From: Chlorocebus sabaeus
Taxonomy: Eukaryota; Chordata; Mammalia; Primates; Cercopithecidae
NCBI RefSeq assembly: GCF_047675955.1
Contig: NC_132927.1
Location: forward strand, 65,949,702-66,013,701
DNA: 64,000 nucleotides
Reading direction: 5' to 3'
The position numbers and the translations under genes are program-made. Below are positions 22,590 through 32,691 of the stretch, piece by piece (within the stretch, counting starts at the first letter, position 1; the number at the start of each line of letters is the position of its first letter). The notes under the pieces are model-generated. The model saw nothing but the letters and a program-made list of their open reading frames with translations. It searched no databases and had not been told where the DNA came from.

Positions 22590-22885
22590 TTTTTTTTTTT
22601 TTTGAGATACAGTCTTACTCTGTCACCCAGGCTGGAGTGCAGTGGCACGATCTCAACTCACTGCAACCTCCACTTCCCGGATTCAAGCAATTCTAATGCC
22701 TCAGCCTCCCAAGTAACTGGGAATACAGGCATGCGCCACCACGCCCAGGTAATTTTTGTATTTTTAGTAGAGCCTGGGTTTCACCATGTTGGCCAGGCTG
22801 GTCTCAAACTCCCGATCTCAAGTGATCCACCCACCTCAGCCTCCCAAATTGCTGGGATTATAGGCACAAGTTACCATGCCTGCCC
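22590..22885 (-). mobile_element. AluS, antisense, with diverged TSD
   Basis: Full-length. TCACTTTATAAGCTTTCT at 22572-22589 matches TCACTTTGTAAACTTTCT at 22886-22903 with two differences. The 152-codon forward frame here is Alu read-through with unique flanks. Confidence 0.94.
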
Positions 22886-23216
22886 TCACTTTGTAAACTT
22901 TCTAGAGTTTTTCAGAACACATCATCTTTATTTCCATCTAAGTAGACTAAGATATAGCATCTTTGGAATCTTTATGTAATAATGACCCTTGATTCTCAGT
23001 CAACAAGAAAAAATAAAAAGAATACTGACCTTGAAAACTATATTCTAAGCTACTTGTGAACTCCACAATATAATCACTTATTTTATTGCACCTTAAAGTG
23101 TTTTTAGAAGACTTGTTCTCAACAATTTCCAACACTTGTAATTGAGAGGTCATTTTCCCATTAATAATTACTATATCTCTGTTAAAAGTTTCTTTTGTTT
23201 TCTTTTCTTTTCTTTT

Positions 23217-23335
23217 ATAGAGACGGGGTCTTGCTATGTTAGCCACGTTGGTCTTGGACTCCTGGTCTCAAGCAATCCTTTGGCCTCAGCCTCCCAATAT
23301 GCTAGGATTATAGGTGTGAGCCACTGCGCCTTGCC
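23217..23335 (-). mobile_element. Alu left monomer, antisense
   Basis: Only one arm is present: ATAGAGACGGGGTCTTGC through GTGTGAGCCACTGCGCCTTGCC, preceded by a (TTTTC)n-like tail. Probably a free left monomer. Confidence 0.8.
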
Positions 23336-23747
23336 TACAATTTTCTTTTAACGAATGCCATAGCTTACTACTGTAAGAATATAAATCTAGCAATGTCTTC
23401 TCCCAGGGGAATTTATTGTTCAAAATAAAGTAACTAAGAGGGCATCCTGTAACATGAATGACTTTGTAAAGATTTTAACTGAAGTCAACAACTTTTCTGA
23501 GAGACTATTTTGGGGCGGGGGTTTGGAGAGAGACTTTGCATTATATTTAGGTATATGCAGTAACCACAATGAAAAAGTTTTCCTCTATATAATGATTTCC
23601 AAAGAGAAACAGGGTAAGAACTGACTCAATTTCCCAATCTCCACTCTTTGGTTTATCTGCATTATATCTTCTCTCTGGCATCAGATGAAAGTTACTAAAG
23701 GTAAGAAAAAGAAAATGCAGAAACATCTTCAAAGTTGCACGCAATGT
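23336..23747. other. Unique noncoding DNA
   Basis: No feature is recognised. Confidence 0.45.
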
Positions 23748-24046
23748 GGCTGGGCACAGTGGCTCATGCCTGTAATCTTACACTTTGGGAGGCTGAGGTG
23801 GGAGGATTGCTTGAGTCTAGGAGCTCAAGACCAGCCTGGGCAACATAATGAAACCCCATCTCTACAAAAATTATAAAACTAGCTGGGTGTGGTGGCACAC
23901 ACCTGTGGTCCCAGCTACTTGGGAGGCTGAGGCGGGAGGATCGTGGAGCCCAGGAGGCAGAGGTTGCAGTGAACCAAGATTGTACCACTGCACTTCAGTT
24001 TGGGTAACAATGCGAGACTCTGTCTCAAAAAAATAGAAAATAAAAA
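23748..24046 (+). mobile_element. AluJ, sense
   Basis: Left arm GGATTGCTTGAGTCTAGGAGC and ACATAATGAAACCCC, an A-rich middle, and a GAGGATCGTGGAGCCCAGGAGG right arm. The short frames through it are artefacts. Confidence 0.9.
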
Positions 24047-24640
24047 CCAAAGTGGCACACACGTAGCAAGGATAGATCCTACGCACATTATTGCAGAGTA
24101 ACTGGGAAGCTGGTAAAGTCAAATTAAGCAAATGACAAATTGCTCAGGAACACAACAAAGAATGCGTGAGTGGCAAAAGTCCTTTATCAAAGAAATCAGT
24201 GGATGTGGTGTGATATCAGCCGCCCCCAGCATGGGAGAGTCCTGGTGACCCTGGCTGGGGTTATTAAGCCCATCACTCCGCCTGGGCCCAGATCCCTTCC
24301 GCAGCTACACATCCGCAGCATTCCTCTTGTAGCAGTCTGTGTACCGCCGACCCCCACCCCTGATGCTGAAGCCTATAGACATTTATCATCCCTCCTGCAT
24401 TTCACCTCTCATGCCTCTCCGCTAGAAACGTGCTCCTCCCTTGGAATGACTAACCCAACTTCTGCACGGCTCTCCTTTTCTCTCTCTGAACTCCCCCTTT
24501 TTAATCTTTAAGGAAATCTCTGCTCATGAATTATAGGTAAATCTTCTTGTTCTCTAGAGTTTCACTGTCTGCCCTCTGCTTAAACTACATCCTCTGCCTA
24601 AGCAAACTGACTTATCCCTGTTGCTTTATCTGTTACCTAG
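24047..24640. other. Unique noncoding DNA
   Basis: Pyrimidine-rich around 24290-24500. The 113-codon forward frame at 24170-24511 has no recognisable domain and no CpG context, so I do not call a gene. Confidence 0.4.
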
Positions 24641-24644
24641 AAGC

Positions 24645-24835
24645 CAAAAACTTCCAGTCAGACTGTTTGGGTTGAAATCCCAAATTAGCCACATTCTAGC
24701 TGTGGAGTCTTGGAAAAGAGTATAATAAAAGGACTGACCTCACAAGACTGGCTATTCAATGATGACATGAAATCATACATGTAACATGCTTAGTACAGTT
24801 TCTGGCACATGGTGTAACACGCTGAAATGTTAGCT
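24645..24835 (+). mobile_element. MIR, sense
   Basis: GTCAGACTGTTTGGGTTGAAATCC, TAGCTGTGGAGTCTTGG and ACATGCTTAGTACAGTTTCTGGCACATGG follow MIR order. Confidence 0.8.
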
Positions 24836-24984
24836 GCTTTTCTTAGCATCTCTATTTCCAGCCTGTATCTGAATTTGGAATTACCTTGTATAGATTCATT
24901 TAGATTTCCTATAAACACTGCAAACTCCACAGGCCCAATTTTAAACTTGCCATCCTACCCTATTCATCCCACTACCCCATACAC

Positions 24985-24990
24985 ACACAT

Positions 24991-25025
<35 letters not shown>

Positions 25026-25292
25026 CTACAGAAAGAGATTTATTTTAAGGAATTGGCTATGTGATTGTGAAGGTTTGATAAGTCCAAAATCTGCAGGGTA
25101 GGCGGACAGACTGGAGACCCAGGGAGGTGTTAACAGTTCAAATCCAGAGGCTGTCTACTGGCAGGATCCCTTCTTGCTGCGGGCGAGTGAGTCTTCATTC
25201 TACTAAGGCTTCCAACTGATTGGATGAGGCCCATCCACATTATGGAAGGTCATCTGCATTACTCAAAACTCACTGACTTGAATGCTAATCTC

Positions 25293-25340
<48 letters not shown>

Positions 25341-25425
25341 CAAAAACACCCAGAAAAATGTTTGACAAAGTATCTGAGCACCGTGGCCCAGACAGGTTGA
25401 CACATGAAATTCACCATAACGTTGT
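24985..25425 (-). mobile_element. MLT2 LTR, antisense, with (CA)n and A38
   Basis: A (CA)n run (24992-25022), then AGAGATTTATTTTAAGGAATTGGC, CCAAAATCTGCAGGGTAGG, ACTGATTGGATGAGGCCCATCC and GAGCACCGTGGCCCAGACAGGTTGACACATGAAATT form an inverted MLT2 LTR of ERVL. A pure A38 tract (25297-25334) replaces a short A-rich spot. Confidence 0.8.
25297..25334. repeat. A38 homopolymer inside an LTR
   Basis: Thirty-eight consecutive A with no Alu or L1 body beside them. They lie within the MLT2 at its naturally A-rich CCAAAAACACC-type position. Confidence 0.95.
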
Positions 25426-25865
25426 CTTTGTTTGGGCAGAAGCTGAGATGAGGATTCAGGGGCACGTGGTTGATATGGAACTGCAGGAGGCCAAGGTGGG
25501 GGTGGGGAAGGTGGGGGTGCGGGAGGTGGGGGTGCGGGAGGTGGGGGTGCGGAAGGTGGGGGTGCGGAAGGTGGTGGAGGAAGGGAATGATGCCATGAGG
25601 GGGACTTCACCAAGCAGTTACCACTGTGGACAGCAGGGGAACACGAGGGGCCCAGCGGAAAACCCACGTCCGCATGGGACTGCCAGTCATCCCAGCCTGC
25701 CTCCTGAGCAAGAATGGGCTCTTGTGACCAAAGAAAGCCCTCAGGCAACGGGGTACAGAGGCTGGAAGAAGAATGTGGTTGAACATCAAGAGCGCCAACT
25801 GCACCGACAACCTCTTCACAGAGAGGAAGCTCAGTGTCTTCTGGTGTCAAGGCCTCTCCCAACAT
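25338..25865 (-). other. 175-codon ATG frame, Pro-rich, function unknown
   Basis: The frame starts at a true ATG (25865-25863). Its middle is a run of Pro/Ala/Ser made by the 15-bp minisatellite, and its C-terminus runs into the MLT2 LTR. It overlaps a 188-codon frame on the other strand. No domain, signal peptide or membrane segment is recognised. It could be chance opening caused by the stop-free minisatellite, and I do not claim a gene. Confidence 0.2.
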
Positions 25866-25924
25866 CCTACACGCTGATGGTCAGTAGGATCCTTGGGGGT
25901 GGAAGGCTCCTTTTCAATACGTAA
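25358..25924 (+). other. 188-codon ATG frame across LTR end and minisatellite
   Basis: The ATG (25358-25360) lies in the MLT2 LTR just after the A38 tract. Residues about 46-71 are five-residue repeats of the VGVRE/VGVRK kind from the minisatellite. The rest is Gln/Pro/Arg-rich with no domain I recognise. A retrotransposed or chance origin is more likely than a gene. Confidence 0.2.
25496..25583. repeat. 15-bp minisatellite, five full units
   Basis: Five 15-bp units (25496-25570) of the form GTGGGGGTGCGGGAG, with the last two reading GCGGAAG, then a degenerate unit to 25583. The period is a multiple of three, so both strands stay open through it. Confidence 0.95.
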
Positions 25925-26157
25925 TTCGTTAAATAAGTTATGTGGGAACAAAAGTTGACAGCAATAGTTCAACCAACTCTTATCAGTGGTGTGAAATATT
26001 GTCATACATGGAAGAGGGATGTGAACCTTCAGGAACATGCTGGGGCCTTCCAGGAACCAAGTAGGATTCCAGTCAGTAACCAGACACAACTGCAGGGTGA
26101 CGTGTTCACTGGAGTGGGAAATCAGGCCTATAGAACCTCAACTTGACCTGCAGTAAG
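25584..26157. other. Unassigned moderately GC-rich sequence
   Basis: Not Alu, L1 or MIR. An 80-codon minus frame at 25847-26089 continues the open character of the neighbouring frames. It may be an unrecognised LTR or retrogene fragment. Confidence 0.35.
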
Positions 26158-26167
26158 AAGCAATCAG

Positions 26168-26470
26168 GGCCAGGCGCAGTGGCTTAAGCCTGTAATCCCA
26201 GCACTTTGGGAGGCTGAGGCGGGCGGATCACAAGGTCAGAAGATCGAGACCATCCTGGCTAACACGGTGAAACCCCGTCTCTACTAAAAATACAAAAAAA
26301 ATTAGCCGGGTGTGGTGGCGGGTGCTTGTAGTCCCAGCTACTCGGGAGGCTGAGGCAGGAGAATGGTGTGAACCCAGGAGGCAGAGCTTTCAGTGAGCCA
26401 AGATCTCGCCACTGCACTCCAGCCTGGGTGACAGAGCGAGACTCCATCTCAAAAAATAAATAAATAAATA
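26168..26470 (+). mobile_element. AluY, sense, with TSD
   Basis: AGATCGAGACCATCCTGGCTAACACGG and GAATGGTGTGAACCC are AluY forms. The tail is (AAAT)n. TSD AAGCAATCAG at 26158-26167 and 26471-26480. Confidence 0.96.
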
Positions 26471-26491
26471 AAGCAATCAGAAAGCTCAGAC

Positions 26492-26805
26492 AGGCCAGGC
26501 ATGGTGGCTCATGCCTATAATCCCAGCACTTTGGAAGGCCGAGGCAGGTGGATCACTTGAGGTCAGGAGTTTGAGACCAGCCTGGCCAACATGGTGAAAC
26601 TCTGTCTCTACAAAAAATACAGACATTAGCTGGGCGTGGTGGCGCATACCTGTAGTCCCAGCTACTAGGGAGGCTGAGGCAGCAGAATCACTTGAACCTG
26701 GGAAGTGGAGGTTGCAGTGAGCTGATTGCACTCCCCATTGGACTCCAGACTGGGCAACGCAGCGGGACTCCATCTTAAAAAAAGAAAAAAAAAAAAAAGA
26801 AGAAG
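26492..26805 (+). mobile_element. AluS, sense, with TSD
   Basis: Full-length with an A-rich tail. TSD AAAGCTCAGA at 26481-26490 and 26806-26815. A small rearrangement (GATTGCACTCCCCATTGG) lies in the right arm. Confidence 0.93.
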
Positions 26806-26854
26806 AAAGCTCAGATAGGCTCCTCAAAAAGTTAAACACAGAATTATCATATGA

Positions 26855-27040
26855 AGAGCTGGGCATGGTGGTGTGCACCAGTAGTTCCAGTTACTCAGGA
26901 GGCTGAGGCCAGAGGGTTGCTTGAGCCTAGAAGTTCGAGGCTGCAGTGAGCTATGATCGCAGCACTGGGCTCCAGCCTGACAGAGCAAGACCCTGTCTCT
27001 AAAAATAAAAATAAAAAATAAAATTAAGTTGAAATTTAAA
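26855..27040 (+). mobile_element. 5'-truncated AluJ in L1, with TSD
   Basis: Only right-arm sequence and an (AAAAT)n tail. TSD AGAATTATCATATGA at 26840-26854 and AGAATTATCACATGA at 27041-27055 (one mismatch). Confidence 0.9.
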
Positions 27041-27269
27041 AGAATTATCACATGACCCAGGAGTTGTACTTCTAGTTATATACCCAAAATAATATAAAAG
27101 AGGGACTCAAACAGATACTTTACACTAGTGTTTAAATACTCATTGCACCATTATTCACAGCAGCCAAAAGGTGGAACAATTCAAGTGTCCATTGACAGAT
27201 GAAGGGTATAAACCACATGTGATATATCCACACAATGGAATAATATTCAGTCATTAAAAGGAGTAAAGT

Positions 27270-27563
27270 GGCTGAGTGTAGTGGCTCATGCCTGTAATCC
27301 CAGCACTTTGGGAGACCCAGGTGGGCAGATCACCTGAGGTCGGGAGTTCAAGACCAGACCAAGATGGAGAAACCCCGTCTCTACCAAAAATACAAAATTA
27401 GCTGGGCGTGGTGGTGCACACCTGTAATCCCAGCTACTCGGGAGGCTGAGGCAGGCGAATCGCTTGAACCCAGGAAGCAGAGGTTGTGGTGAGCTGAGAT
27501 CGTGCCACTGCACTCCATCCTAGGCAACAAGAGCGAGCCAAACTCCGTCTCAAAAAAAAAAAA
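27270..27563 (+). mobile_element. AluS in L1, with TSD
   Basis: Full-length. It lost CTGGCCAAC-type sequence at GACCAGACCAAGATGG. TSD AGTAAAGT just before and just after the element. Confidence 0.93.
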
Positions 27564-27858
27564 GAGTAAAGTACTGACATCTGCTACCATATGGGTGAAC
27601 CTCCGAAACTTGATGCTAAGTGAAAGAAGCCAGGCACAAAAGGCCACATATTGTATGATTTAATTTATATGAGATATCCAGAATAGGTAAATCTATATAT
27701 AGAGAAAGTAGATTAGTGGTTGCCAGGGGCTCAGTGGAGAAGAAATGTGGGTAGCTGCTTAATGGGTATGGATATTTCTTTTGGGTGATGCAAATGTTTT
27801 GGAACTAGATAGAGGTGGTGGTTGCACAACATTACGAAGGTACTAAATGCCACTATGT

Positions 27859-28142
27859 CTCTAGTTCCTAAAGTCAATGTAAATTAGTTTCTTGCATTTC
27901 CGCCCAAATACCACATATTAATAAAATGTACAGTTAGCAAGTGCATCAATATTGCTAATGCATGTACAAGAAAGAGTATATACTAAATCTGTTTATCTTA
28001 TTTTTATGTATAAACATATACATAAATTGATTGTGTCTACATGTAAATGAACAACAGTATGACCATTTCCTGAAAGTTTGTTGTGGGCAAGAATTTTCTG
28101 TTTCTAATAAAAACTCGGCTGGGCGTGGTAGCTCACGCCTAT
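27859..28142 (+). repeat. Unclassified duplicated unit, copy 1, with Alu head
   Basis: This stretch matches 30640-30931 at roughly 87% by eye, from CTCTAGTTCCTAAAGT to AATAAAAACT. It then continues into about 30 bases of Alu 5' end (GGCTGGGCGTGGTAGCTCACGCCTAT). It interrupts the L1M 3' UTR. It belongs to no repeat family that I recognise. Confidence 0.85.
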
Positions 28143-28205
28143 CATTAATCATTCACTTAAAAATGATTAATTTTATGTAATGTGAATTTTACCATAATAA
28201 TAATG

Positions 28206-28402
28206 ATAATTAATAATTTTTTAAAGCAAAAAAATAAAAGAGCTCAGGGATGGAGACATGAGCAACAAGAAGTCAAGGCAGCCCACAGCACCAACCTAGG
28301 GGCAGAAAGCAGGATCTCAACGTGAACCCCATGCATCCTCCAGTCTGTGTCTTCTGGAGATGACTCTAAGACAAACAGGCAAACAAAAAAAAACCCTCTC
28401 AA
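28206..28402. other. Unique noncoding DNA
   Basis: Nothing is recognised. Confidence 0.4.
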
Positions 28403-28412
28403 AACTTCTTCA

Positions 28413-28546
28413 TTTTTTTTTTTCTTGGTAAAGATGGGATCTTGCTTTGTTGCCCAGGCTGGTCTTGAACTCCTGGGCTCAAGTGATCCTCCTGCCTCCG
28501 CCTCCCAAAGTGCTGGGATTACAGGTATGAGCCATCTCACCCTGGC
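28413..28546 (-). mobile_element. Free Alu left monomer, antisense, with TSD
   Basis: A single arm with a T-rich tail, flanked by AACTTCTTCA at 28403-28412 and 28548-28557. The TSD shows it inserted as a monomer rather than being a broken dimer. Confidence 0.88.
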
Positions 28547-28603
28547 TAACTTCTTCACTTTTACATCAGTTTTTCTTTAAATGTTCCTTCCCCCTCCCCG
28601 CGC

Positions 28604-28888
28604 CGAGATGGAGTTTTGCTCTTGTGGCCTAGCCTGGAGTGCAATGGCACGATCTTGGCTCACTGCAACCTCTGTCTCCCGGGTTCAGGCGATTCTCCTG
28701 TCTCAGCCTCCTGAGTAGCTGGGATTACAGGCATGCACCACCACATCCGGCTAATTTTTGCATTTTTTAGTAGAGACGGGGTTTCACCATGTTGGTCAGG
28801 CTACTCTTGAACTCCTGACCTCAGGTGATCCACCTGCCCCGGCCTCCCAAAGTGCTGGGATTACAGGCGTGAGCCACTGCGCCTGGCC
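28604..28888 (-). mobile_element. AluS, antisense
   Basis: Full-length with a C-rich tail CCCCCTCCCCGCGCC instead of a T-run. AAATGTTC occurs just before and just after and is the probable TSD. Confidence 0.92.
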
Positions 28889-29099
28889 AAAATGTTCTTT
28901 TTTTAACAAGTAAAGCATGCTCACTGATAAAAAGTCTGGATACAGAGTTGATAGAACAGTATCAACAGTTCATCAATAGTAAAATCGGAGTCTCACCCCT
29001 CCTACCCCATGTCCCACTGCCAGTCCTTGCATTAGGGAAACTATGAATGATTTGGAGAGTAGGACCTGCCATCTGATTTCCATTTCAACTTCCATTTCC

Positions 29100-29520
29100 C
29101 AGGCGTCCTGCCCAGGAGTTTCACTCTCTTTCTCACAGCTTATCTCCCCCAGGCTCCCTCCTGCCTGACCTCCCTGGCTGTCTGCCAGATCCTCCTAGAC
29201 ATTCTCCCACTTCCCCAGAATGCTTGCATGTGCTATTTCCTCTCCACCCCCCTCACCCCTAATCCGTCAGGCATATGGATCCTTTGAATCCACTGAGAAG
29301 TTTTCCTTGACAACACTTCAGCCCCTGGCCACATCAGATCCCCTCTTACGCCCTGGGCATGTTTTTCTTCAGAGCTTAAACTGTTTGAACTTTGCATTTA
29401 TGTGAGTGATTATTTGATTAATGTCTGACACCCAGACCGTTATAAAAGTTCTGGAAAGTCAACAATCATGTCTTCTTTAGGTTGCTATATCTCCAGCACC
29501 CAACGCCACGTTTGATCTAA
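29100..29520 (+). mobile_element. L2 3' part, sense
   Basis: CTCCCTCCTGCCTGACCTCCC, AAGTTTTCCTTGACAAC, and AGTCAACAATCATGTCTTC with TATCTCCAGCACCCAACGCC follow L2 order. The 61-codon frame in it is L2-derived. Confidence 0.7.
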
Positions 29521-30057
29521 AGGTGTGTCCTATTGGTTGGACCTTCACAATAGATCCAGGATCTAACCATTTCTCATGTCCTTCCCAGGGATCTCCCGAG
29601 CTGGCATCGGGACTGTGACTATAACGCCCACATGCTCTCCGTGGTCTATGTTAGGGGGACAAGGACCCTGCGTGTCGTAGGCTTCATTACGTACTCAGTG
29701 ATTTATCTTTGCCCCGCACATGGGCACATGATTAATATTTGTTGAGCTGAATTAACCAGAATTGTTGCTTTATTTTCTTAATCTCTATTTCAGCCATAGT
29801 TATAAAACTCACTCACATCCATACATATTCTTACCACATATTTGAGCAAAGTCGAAGTCTAAGTAATAATTTATACGTATTCCAGCACAAAGATATTGCA
29901 GTATTTAGTAAATGACATTATCGCTATTTAAAATAACCAATTCATCGTTTTTATCTTTACCCTTTCACCTATATTTTTATCTACTATATACACCAAGGAT
30001 AAGGTGCATACCTTTTTAGAACACCGGTTTCTTATCTGTAATAAAAGGGAGTTTGGA
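29521..30057. other. Unique noncoding DNA
   Basis: No repeat or gene is recognised. Confidence 0.45.
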
Positions 30058-30195
30058 GCTGGGTGTGGTGGCATGCACCTGTAGTCCCAGCCACTCCGGA
30101 GGTTGAAGTGGGAGGATTGCATGAGGCCCAGGAGTTCAAGGTCAGCCGGGGCAACAGAGCAAGACCTGTCTCTTTAAAAAAAAAAAAAAAAAAAA
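30058..30195 (+). mobile_element. Alu fragment (right arm) with A-tail
   Basis: GCTGGGTGTGGTGGCATGCACC through GCAACAGAGCAAGACCTGTCTC plus about 20 A. Confidence 0.85.
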
Positions 30196-30261
30196 GTGTG
30201 GGCAAGGGGTGGTGTCTTTCAACTCTATTTCTGGGTCCCTACGTGATAAGCGGCATAAGCA

Positions 30262-30520
30262 CCCACCTCTTATTCATCTTTGCATCCCCAGAACCAGCCC
30301 AGGTCTTGTAGGCAGCAGGAACTCAAGAGCACAGCCCTGCTGTGGGCTATCTACATTCAAACGAGCCATGCACCATGTTGGCTGTACAAACCTAGAAATT
30401 ACCTTAATCCCTCAAAGCCTCGGTTTCCTCCTCCAAAAAGTGGAGATTGTAAGATAATGCTTGCAAAGAGCTGAGCACAGGGTCTGACTCACAGTCGGCT
30501 CTCATGGAATGTGTACGAAT
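30262..30520 (+). mobile_element. L2 tail followed by MIR fragment
   Basis: TTATTCATCTTTGCATCCCCAGAACC (30270-30295) resembles an L2 3' end. CCTCGGTTTCCTCCTCCAAAAAGTGG and AAGAGCTGAGCACAGG at 30418-30482 resemble sense MIR. Confidence 0.6.
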
Positions 30521-30639
30521 GTATGAGCCAGTGAATCTAGGATTCTAGACAAACTGCCTAGATTAAATGGCAAAGTGTGCATTATTTCTTTGGTATCGTG
30601 TTCTCTAAAATATTGAATGGTTAACATAACTGTTTCTAC

Positions 30640-30931
30640 TCTCTAGTTCATAAAGTAGATGTAAATTAGTTCCTTGCATTTGTGCTAGAATACCCAATAT
30701 TAATAAAATGTACAGTTAGTGATTGCATTGATATTGCTCATGTATGTACAATAAAAGGCATATACTAAATCTGTTTATCTTATTGTTATGTATAAATATG
30801 TACATAAACTCATTATGTCTACATTTAAATGAACAACGGTATGAACATTTCCTGAAAGTTTGTTGTGGGCAAGAATTCTCTGTTTCTATTATAATAAAAA
30901 GACTTGGTCAAGTGTGGTGGCTCACACCTAT
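30640..30931 (+). repeat. Unclassified duplicated unit, copy 2, with Alu head
   Basis: Second copy of the unit at 27859-28142. It starts at CTCTAGTTCATAAAGT, has TGTACAGTTAGTGATTGC and AGTTTGTTGTGGGCAAGAATTC, and ends in AATAAAAAGACTT. The AluJ follows directly, with the same CCTAT variant as in copy 1. Confidence 0.85.
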
Positions 30932-31505
30932 AATCCCAGCGCTTTGCAGGCTGGGCTCAGTGGCTCACGCCTGTAATCCCAGCACTGTGGGAGGCCGAGG
31001 TGGGTGGATCACAAGGTTGGGAGTTCGAGACCAGCCTGGCCAACATGGTGAAACCCCATATCTACTAAAAATACAAAATTAGCCAGGCATGGTGGCACGT
31101 GCCTCCCAGCTACTTGGGAGGCTGAGGCAGGAGAATTGCTTGAACCTGGGAGGCGGAGGTTGCAGTGAGCCGAGGTCACGTCACTGTACTCCAACTTGTG
31201 TGACAGCGAGACTCCATCTCAGAAAAAAAAAAAAATTCCCAGCACTTTGGAAGGCTGAGGCAGGTGGATCCCTTGAGCCCAAGAGTTCAAGACCAGTCTG
31301 GACAACATGGTGCAACCGTGTTTCTAGAGAAATTAGAAAAATTAGCCAGGGATGGTGGTGCACACCTGTGGTCCCAGCTACTCAGGAGGCTGAGGTGGGA
31401 GAATGGCTTGAATCCGGGAGGCAGGGGCTGCAGTGAACTGTGATCGCGCCCCTGCACTCCAGACTGAGTGACAGAGCAAGACCCTGTCTCAAAAAAATAA
31501 AAATA
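30905..31505 (+). mobile_element. AluJ split by a nested Alu
   Basis: The AluJ head is 30905-30946 and its remainder is 31234-31505. The nested Alu duplicated AATCCCAGCGCTTTG (30932-30946) as AATTCCCAGCACTTTG (31234-31249). Confidence 0.9.
30947..31233 (+). mobile_element. Nested AluS/Y inside AluJ
   Basis: Full-length younger Alu (GGTGGATCACAAGGTTGGGAGTTCG and GAATTGCTTGAACCTGGGAGGCGGAGG) with an A13 tail, inserted in the AluJ left arm. Confidence 0.92.
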
Positions 31506-31510
31506 GAAAA

Positions 31511-32691
31511 TAAAAGAGACCTACTTGATTATCATATTGTTACCTAATTATGCCCTGAACAAAATTAAGTCTGAACTTTTATTGGGTTAAATCAGAGCTC
31601 AGGAGTTACATTATCTTACAAACGAAGTTTCCGACTGTCTTATTAAATAAGAGAAGGTGTAACAACAAATTTAATTATCAAATGTGACTTTTTCTGCCAG
31701 TTTTTTCCCCTCAACTGTTTATGCTGTTGGTTTAGCCCATCTGGTTTTTATTTGAGAATAGAAATCACAAATCCCACAAACCGTCCACTGATTCCTAATC
31801 CTAGAAAAGACTGGTATTACTTTAGCAGCATAATATGTTTTTCTTTCCTCTGGTGGAAATAAATGTGCAGCTTTATAGTGGATTAAAAAAGACAATTGAG
31901 AAATTTCCTATTATAAACATGTATGGTATCTTAATTTCCTAGTATAATAGCAGGCCGACTAACATAATTAATTATATTTTAAATGCAAATTGTTGACAAC
32001 GGTTCATCTGGTTGAAATTATTTAAGCCACATCAACTCTAAAGAAAGTCCTGCTTTCTAACTCCTAATTCTTTTTTTAGAAAAATAATTCCATCTTCTCT
32101 CCCATGCCCGGCAATCTCTTAAAAATTTCACATGATATTTAAAGCACCATCACGGCAACCCCATAGAGACAACTAGGCAAATATAAGTGATTTATATGCA
32201 GATTTCAACCTATTTACCGAGCTTAATAGTAAAAGACAAAATATTATATGCAAAATGCGTTCATTTAAATTTTTGATCAGATCTTTCTGCTGCTTGATGG
32301 AGCAAACAAGTTATATTGGTATAGGAACAAGTACATTTCAGAATAGAAGTCTCAAGCCAAGTTTACACGTAGTGAGAGACCTGGACAGCAGTATGGCTAG
32401 ATAATCCATTAGTTTCACTCATCTTGACTGACAAGTATCTCTAAAATGTGAATCAACCCTGAAATTTCCACAGGAAGTACTAAAGTAGCTGAGATAATGA
32501 TAGCTCTCAGACCAACAGTGCTGTGGGACCTACAGGATCACCTCACTCTATTTTTCTGAAAAGGCAACATGCTAGCCACGTGTGGTATGCAAGATAATTT
32601 TAGGAAGCGCACACACATTGGTTACGTTTACAGCTCTGTTTGTAGATCAACGTGCATTAGAACAAACAACAAACATTGAAACTATGATTGA
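31511..32691. other. Unique AT-rich noncoding DNA, candidate conserved element
   Basis: Almost 1.2 kb free of repeats in a very repeat-dense window. It has TAAT cores (CATAATTAATTATATT near 31965), a perfect octamer ATGCAAAT near 31983, and no coding frame. Enhancer identity is an inference from this pattern only. Confidence 0.4.

Larger units (their letters stand above)
26816..28205 (+). mobile_element. L1M 3' end (ORF2 end and 3' UTR), interrupted
   Basis: TCAAAAAGTTAAACACAG (26823-26840), GACCCAGGAGTTGTACTTCTAG, ATTATTCACAGCAGCC, CAATGGAATAATATTCAG, CATATTGTATGATTTAATTTATATG and AATGTGAATTTTACCATAATAA follow the order of an old L1 3' end. Insertions are an Alu monomer, an AluS and a 284-bp unit shared with 30640-30931. 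Confidence 0.85.

Noticed and set aside
22521..22979. 152-codon forward frame
   Set aside because: It is an antisense Alu read in an open frame, with unique flanks and no protein signal.
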